In this document: positions 37,494 through 42,022 of the stretch, one piece after another
Position numbering within the stretch: position 1 is the first letter of the stretch
Layout: each line of letters starts with the position of its first letter
From: a virus
IMG/VR virus record: IMGVR_UViG_3300037468_000470
Span: 1-42,022 of that record
Strand: one strand, 5' to 3'
Length of the DNA stretch: 42,022 nucleotides
Notes under the pieces: generated by a model
Database searches by the model: none
The model's input: the letters and a program-made list of their open reading frames with translations, nothing else
What the model was told of the DNA's origin: nothing
Translations under genes and position numbers: made by a program

Positions 37494-40400
37494 GTCTCGT
37501 CTCTCCTGACTGCGGCCTTCCAGCCGCTCGGTTGCGTCTCTGCCTGCCAGCCCTCGCGCTCGAGGTGCGCGTTCCAGCCCTGCCTCTGCGTCTCTGCGCT
37601 CCACTGGTTGCCGGCCAGGCGCGCGCTCCAGCCGCTCGGCATCACGGTGATGATGAAGGCGAGGTCGGGGCCGAGCGCGCGCGCGTTGCCGAAGGCCTCG
37701 CCTGAGGGGATGCCGTCCGGGTAGGCGATCTGGAAGGCCAGCAGCGCGGTCGGCGTGCCGATTGCCTCACCGCTGGCGATGCCGGCTAGGGTCCGCGTGA
37801 CGTTGCCAGGCAGGCCGGTCGGCGTGCCCATCTCCTCGCCCGAGGCGATCGCCGCGACAACGGCCGTGTAGACCGGGTGCGCCGTGGGGTTGCCGATCAC
37901 TGCCCCGGAGCCAATCCCGGTGCAGCTGCGCACCACGGGCCCGGGCAGCCGCGTCGCCGTGCCGCAGGCGAAGCCCGAGGCGATGCCCGCGGGCGTGCGG
38001 CTGACGGCGCCCGCCAGGGCGCTGACGCTGCCGAGCGCCTCACCACTGGCGATGCCCGCCGGCTGGCGCGTGACCGCGCCCTTGACCGCAACTGCGCTGC
38101 CGAGCGCCTCCGCCGAGCCGATGCCGTCGGGGGTAGCCGTCTGCGGAGTCCCGCCGGCCTGCGTCGCGGTCGCGCTGCCGAAGTCCTCTGTCGAAGTGAT
38201 GCCGCTGGCAACTCTGGAGACCGCGCCCTTGAGGACGGTCGGTGCCCCTAGTGCCTCGGCACTCGCGATGCCACTCGTCGAGCGTGCCACCGCCGTGCTG
38301 CGCGCCGCTGCGCCGATCTGCTCGCCACTGCCGATGCCCGTGACGACGCGCGTGACGCCGGCTACGGAGGCCGTGGCGCTGCCGAAGGCCTCACCAGAGG
38401 CGATACCAGCCGGAGTGCGTAGGACCGCGCCCCTGAGGGCCGTGGCGCTTCCCAGAGCCTCACCGCTGTCGATGCCGACGACGACCTGAGTGCGGGTCTT
38501 GACGACGGCCGGGGTACCCAAGCTCTCCGCGCCGGCGATACCGCTTGCGGACCTCGTGAACGAGGGGCTGCGCGTTGCCGTGCCCAGCGACTCACCGCTG
38601 GCGATCCCGCTGACCAGACGCACGAGGTGCCAGGTGACCGTGCCCATCGGACCGGACCAGTCGTAGCCCCCGGCGTTGGTGACGGTCTGGCCCCAGGTGA
38701 CGGTGAGCGAGCCGATGGCCTCCGCGCTCGCGATGCCTGCAGGCGTGCGGGTGACCGCGCCCTTGAGCGCTGTGATCGTGCCCAGACTCTCGGCCGAGGC
38801 GATGCCGCTGGGAGCGCGACTCACGCCTCCCTTGAGAGCGGTGACGGAACCGAGGGCCTCGCCGCTGGCGACTCCCGTGGGCGTGCGCGTGACGTTGCCC
38901 TTCGCTACTGTGGCCGTGCCGAAGGCCTCTGCGGTCCCGATCCCCGTGAGAGTGCGGGAAACCGCGCCCTTGAGGACAGTGGGCGTGCCGATGGACTCGC
39001 CGCTCGCGATCCCTGTAAGCGTCCTGCTGACGCCGCCCTTCAGGACCGTGACGGTGCCAAACGTCTCTGCCGAAGCGATGCCGCTTGCCGTCCTCGTGAA
39101 GGCGGCAGCCCGTGTCGCCGTGCCAAGAGCCTCTGCGCTGGCGATGCCAGTGAGGGTGCGGCTAATGGTGGCAGCACATGTGACCGTGCCGAAGGCTTCT
39201 CCAGAAGAGATGCCGGTCGGAGATGCACTCTGGTCGATCTTGACTGTCGGGGTCCCGAAGGACTCTGCACCACTGATTCCGGTAGCCGTGCGCGTGAAGG
39301 CCTTGAGGATTGTGGGAGTACCGAAGGACTCAGCTGTGGCGATGCCGCTGGTCGAACGGGAGAAGGCCGTAGAGCGACTGGCGGTGCCGATCGTTTCGCC
39401 GCTGGCGATGCCACTCGTGGTCCTCGTGAATGACGTCGAGCGGGCAGCCGTCCCTATGCTTTCACTGGAAGCGATCCCCGTAGGAGTAGCAGTCTGTGGA
39501 CTGGTCCCGCCGCCTACGGTCGTGACCGCACCGATGGCCTCCGCGCTGGCGATGCCCGTAGGGGTGACAGTCTTGGTCTTTAGGACGACCATCCCGGCCA
39601 CGAAATCAAACAGGTACAGAAGACCGTAGCTGCCAGCGTAGCCGGATGATGCCCCGCGCAGACCGTTTCCGCTGACTACCGTGTTCTGGTCGTAAGAAGC
39701 CCCGATCATGGGCGTAGCCCCAAGATACGTCCATGAGCTACCACCGTTGGTCGAGTAGTACGTGTAGAAGCTGTCGTGAGCCGTCATCACGGACCCGTCC
39801 GCGCTCATGGCGCAGCCGTACCAGTCGGCGCTCACGTCACCCTTCGGCCTAGTCTCCGCCCAACTAGACCCACCATCGGTAGAAAGCCAGAGGCGATTCG
39901 TGGCGCCAGCGGCAGCTAGGATCTTCTGCCCGTCGTCGCTTATGGATAGCGAACGCCACGGTTTGTCTACTGCTCCGGCAGGCTGAACCTCAGCCCAAGT
40001 GCTTCCTGAGTTCGCAGACCGCCAGAGGCGTCCGCTCCACTCCCCGGCGAGCTGAATAGACCCGTCTCCACTGACCGCAACGCAGGTCCATGGCGAGTGC
40101 TCATTGACTCCCGTGGGGTTTATCTCAGACCAGCTAGAGCCGCTGTCGGTCGAGAGGTAGCAGTGACCGCTTGTGACTCCGGCGAGGATGACGGAGCCAT
40201 TCGTGCGGCTTAGGGCTACACAGTTATATGAGAATCCGGCCTCAGCGGGGTAGCCCGCCGCCGACCAGCTCGCTCCGCTGTTGACGCTGTAGTAGATCCC
40301 CCCCACGACCGCCCCAGAGCACACAGCGACCTGCACGGAGCCGTCCGCGTCCATATCTGCGCCATTCCACGCACGGTTTACACTCCCGGCGGGCTGTTCT

Positions 40401-41314
40401 TCGTGCCATCCGGTGCCGCCATTGATCGTGTGCCAGCACTGCCCACTCGATCCGTCCCCGTGAACCGCCAAGATGATGGAGCCAGCGTCGTTCATGGCGA
40501 CAGCCGTCCAATCGTGGACGCCGGAGCCGGAAGGCGTGTGCTCAGCCGACGAAAGGCCGGGCGCTCCGCCCATGGCCTCTGCGGAGGCGATGCCCGCAGG
40601 CGTCCTGTATTGGTGCATGAGAACGGCGACCGGCGTGCCCATAGCCTCCGCAGGGGCGATCCCGGTTGGCGCGACCGTGCGATGCTGGACCGCACAGGCC
40701 GTCCATGCATACCAGTAGGTGCTCGCCGTGAAGGTGGTCCCGTAGGCGGCTGGGTCTACGGCTGAGCCGGTGCCGCCGTCGAGGTCATAGCTCATACCTG
40801 CGGAGGCGTCCGTGCCCAAGGTGGTTTCCCACGTCCCGGCGGTGGTGAAGTTGGCGGGCTGAGTCACCGTCCCGTAGTCGTCCATGCCGCCGAAGCCGCA
40901 GAGCATCATGCCCCCGGACTTGGACGAACAGGAGGGCGGGTTAGGGATCTGATTGGAGCCGCCCGCTACCGAAGCCTTGTAGTCGTCAACGAAGGGGGTG
41001 GGTGTCAGGCCCCGGAACGTGGCCGTGCCCCAGCCCGTAGAGCCGTTGCTCACCGATCCCGCCGTCCACGCCTTGGAGTCGGAGGATCCGGCGGCGATCC
41101 ACCAGCCGACGAAGAGGTGCCCGCCGTTGGCGGTGCTCACGTCGATCAGTTGGTTTACGTCGGAGGGCTTCGTGAACGTTTTGGAGCTGGCGCGCGAGTA
41201 CCACTGAGCCACAACCAAGTCGCCCGCCTGCGTACTCGCATGAACGGTGAAGTTACCGCCCGTGGGGTTCGCAGCGGGCGTGCCTTGGGCGTTCCCGATG
41301 TAGGAGATAGCCAC
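37490..41314 (-). CDS. Large repetitive tail fibre with Asp-box propeller
   Basis: This 1274-residue protein starts at GTG 41314. The N-terminal 200 or so residues form a beta-rich virion or binding domain. Then come two copies of a 20-residue repeat, a region with about six Asp-box motifs such as STDGGSSW and SANSGSTW (about residues 260-550, sialidase-type beta-propeller), and about 27 more copies of the repeat (consensus TGIASAEALGT). The end has five 9-residue Trp repeats (GWSARL.., GWNAHL.., GWQAET..). It likely binds the host surface. The propeller could bind or cut glycans. Catalytic residues cannot be confirmed. Confidence 0.82.
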   Translation of the reverse strand: MAISYIGNAQGTPAANPTGGNFTVHASTQAGDLVVAQWYSRASSKTFTKPSDVNQLIDVSTANGGHLFVGWWIAAGSSDSKAWTAGSVSNGSTGWGTATFRGLTPTPFVDDYKASVAGGSNQIPNPPSCSSKSGGMMLCGFGGMDDYGTVTQPANFTTAGTWETTLGTDASAGMSYDLDGGTGSAVDPAAYGTTFTASTYWYAWTACAVQHRTVAPTGIAPAEAMGTPVAVLMHQYRTPAGIASAEAMGGAPGLSSAEHTPSGSGVHDWTAVAMNDAGSIILAVHGDGSSGQCWHTINGGTGWHEEQPAGSVNRAWNGADMDADGSVQVAVCSGAVVGGIYYSVNSGASWSAAGYPAEAGFSYNCVALSRTNGSVILAGVTSGHCYLSTDSGSSWSEINPTGVNEHSPWTCVAVSGDGSIQLAGEWSGRLWRSANSGSTWAEVQPAGAVDKPWRSLSISDDGQKILAAAGATNRLWLSTDGGSSWAETRPKGDVSADWYGCAMSADGSVMTAHDSFYTYYSTNGGSSWTYLGATPMIGASYDQNTVVSGNGLRGASSGYAGSYGLLYLFDFVAGMVVLKTKTVTPTGIASAEAIGAVTTVGGGTSPQTATPTGIASSESIGTAARSTSFTRTTSGIASGETIGTASRSTAFSRSTSGIATAESFGTPTILKAFTRTATGISGAESFGTPTVKIDQSASPTGISSGEAFGTVTCAATISRTLTGIASAEALGTATRAAAFTRTASGIASAETFGTVTVLKGGVSRTLTGIASGESIGTPTVLKGAVSRTLTGIGTAEAFGTATVAKGNVTRTPTGVASGEALGSVTALKGGVSRAPSGIASAESLGTITALKGAVTRTPAGIASAEAIGSLTVTWGQTVTNAGGYDWSGPMGTVTWHLVRLVSGIASGESLGTATRSPSFTRSASGIAGAESLGTPAVVKTRTQVVVGIDSGEALGSATALRGAVLRTPAGIASGEAFGSATASVAGVTRVVTGIGSGEQIGAAARSTAVARSTSGIASAEALGAPTVLKGAVSRVASGITSTEDFGSATATQAGGTPQTATPDGIGSAEALGSAVAVKGAVTRQPAGIASGEALGSVSALAGAVSRTPAGIASGFACGTATRLPGPVVRSCTGIGSGAVIGNPTAHPVYTAVVAAIASGEEMGTPTGLPGNVTRTLAGIASGEAIGTPTALLAFQIAYPDGIPSGEAFGNARALGPDLAFIITVMPSGWSARLAGNQWSAETQRQGWNAHLEREGWQAETQPSGWKAAVRRDET
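37685..39575 (-). repeat. Degenerate 60-bp (20-residue) repeat array inside the tail fibre
   Basis: About 27 copies of a 20-residue unit, Thr-x-(Ser/Thr/Pro/Ala)-Gly-Ile-x-Ser-x-Glu-x-x-Gly-(Thr/Ser), lie here, broken once near 38600-38700 by a GGYDWSGPMG insert. Two more copies lie at about 40560-40690. Copies differ in DNA sequence, so the array is old, but it could still change length by recombination. Confidence 0.85.
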
Positions 41315-41350
41315 AGGCTACCCCGTCTGTCTCAGCGCCTCTCTACGCGC

Positions 41351-41758
41351 CTACAGCTTGAAGACGAAGGGAGTCGTGCCCTGCCACTGGATGGTGATGT
41401 TGCCACCGTTCGGCGTGACTGCGGTGAACTCCACCCAGCCGAGCAGGAAGCGGCTGGCGTCCGAGGCCGAGACCTCCTGGTAGAAGACCACGCCCTCGAC
41501 GTGCGCCCCGGTGACGCTGGAGAACACCACGTCGTCGGCGTCGCAGGCGCCGGCCGCGGGGTCGATCAGGGTCATGGCAGTATCGGAGCCCACGACGGCC
41601 GTGCGCAGGTCGCTCATGGTGGTGTGGGTGGAGAGGTTGGGCGCGGTCACGGCGCTGTCGATGAGAGCTGCCTTGATCGTGGAACCGGCGGAGGCCTTCC
41701 AGAGGACATCACCGCGGGCGAACCTGTTGCGTCCGTTGTCAAAGAGTCCTGAAGCCAT
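41351..41758 (-). CDS. Small structural protein upstream of the tail fibre
   Basis: This 135-residue protein has a perfect AAGGAG before ATG 41758. It starts with MASGLFDNGRNRFARGDVLW and contains IKAALIDSAV and a beta-rich second half ending FVFKL. Proteins of this style are commonly found next to tail-fibre genes of siphophages and are thought to be virion parts. The exact role is unknown. It is the first gene after the small membrane protein that crosses the join. Confidence 0.65.
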   Translation of the reverse strand: MASGLFDNGRNRFARGDVLWKASAGSTIKAALIDSAVTAPNLSTHTTMSDLRTAVVGSDTAMTLIDPAAGACDADDVVFSSVTGAHVEGVVFYQEVSASDASRFLLGWVEFTAVTPNGGNITIQWQGTTPFVFKL

Positions 41759-41804
41759 GATCTACTCCTTTGTCGTGGTCAGTCTTTCTGGGACGGGGTC
41801 TGCG

Positions 41805-42022
41805 TCACGCTTCCGGGAACTTGAGGTACGTCGATGGCTTGATGATGACCGGGAACACGACCGTGCCCAGGTACGTGAACACGGCCACGACGCCGGCCGT
41901 GATGGCGATCTGGTAGGTGGACAGCGGGATGTTCCAGAGGTTGCCCCCGGCGTCGCCGGCCAGGTTGGTCAGCAGGATGCCGACGAAGCCGGTCGTGAAG
42001 ACGACGGCGAGGATGAGGATGA
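41805..42022 (-). CDS. Holin-like small membrane protein, C-terminal part (crosses the circle join)
   Basis: This is the continuation of the gene that starts at 146. It stops with TGA at 41805-41807 and ends in Lys-Phe-Pro-Glu-Ala. The second hydrophobic segment (about residues 44-66) is encoded here. On the closed circle the gene spans 237 bases and lies 46 bases upstream of the next late gene, whose start is at 41758. Confidence 0.7.
   Translation of the reverse strand, partial: ILILAVVFTTGFVGILLTNLAGDAGGNLWNIPLSTYQIAITAGVVAVFTYLGTVVFPVIIKPSTYLKFPEA
41896..42022. repeat. Right copy of 127-bp exact terminal direct repeat
   Basis: This is the second copy of bases 1-127. Removing one copy leaves about 41,895 unique bases. 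The open reading frame on the minus strand continues from position 146 down to 1 and on through this copy to a stop at 41805, which supports circular closure. Confidence 0.95.

Noticed and set aside
37685-39575. Regular 60-bp spacing that could look like a CRISPR array
   Set aside because: The units are degenerate at DNA level, in frame, and conserved as protein (TGIASAEALG). There are no exact repeats with unique spacers and no cas genes.

Overview
The window is one complete, circularly closed genome of a temperate, siphovirus-like phage. Its first 127 bases are repeated exactly as its last 127, so the contig closes into a circle of about 41,895 unique bases and one small membrane-protein gene runs across the join. 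High GC, frequent GTG starts, TAnnnT-type -10 elements, a LexA box of the Gram-positive type and no spanin-like genes suggest a high-GC Gram-positive host, probably an actinomycete relative. This host call is inference.

All recognised genes but one lie on the minus strand and are read right to left. Many are coupled by ATGA, GTGA or TGATG overlaps. The early block runs from about 33.9 kb down to 24.7 kb: small proteins, an ERF-family annealing protein, SSB, a primase-helicase, a DnaJ-type zinc protein, an ASCH protein, a RuvC-like resolvase and a tyrosine integrase. The late block starts at about 24.5 kb: a zinc/winged-helix protein, a ParB-methyltransferase fusion, TerS, TerL, a portal-MuF fusion, a Mu I-like protease with a nested scaffold, a decoration protein, the capsid protein, head-tail and tail-completion proteins, tail tube, tail chaperones, tape measure and tail-tip proteins. 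Papain-like and CHAP cell-wall enzymes and small membrane proteins follow. The block then continues through the join into a large repetitive tail fibre at 37.5-41.3 kb, so fibre genes lie downstream of the lysis genes.

The control region is about 33.9-36.1 kb. It holds three small helix-turn-helix proteins (one clearly excisionase-like), a 27-residue membrane peptide, a secreted transglycosylase-like protein, a SOS-box-like palindrome, two candidate promoters, an operator-like 10-bp-period repeat and a nested inverted-repeat element that could be a structured RNA. The only rightward gene (36.1-37.1 kb) encodes a single-pass surface protein and looks like a lysogenic-conversion gene. No classical CI-type repressor was recognised.

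The least explained signals are: an AT-rich locus with two long inverted repeats of one half-site, just after the primase-helicase (candidate origin or operator, 28.51-28.62 kb); a heptamer repeated with 10-bp period at both the early and late control regions; the structured element at 35.91-36.01 kb; and the roughly 29-copy, 20-residue repeat array in the tail fibre.
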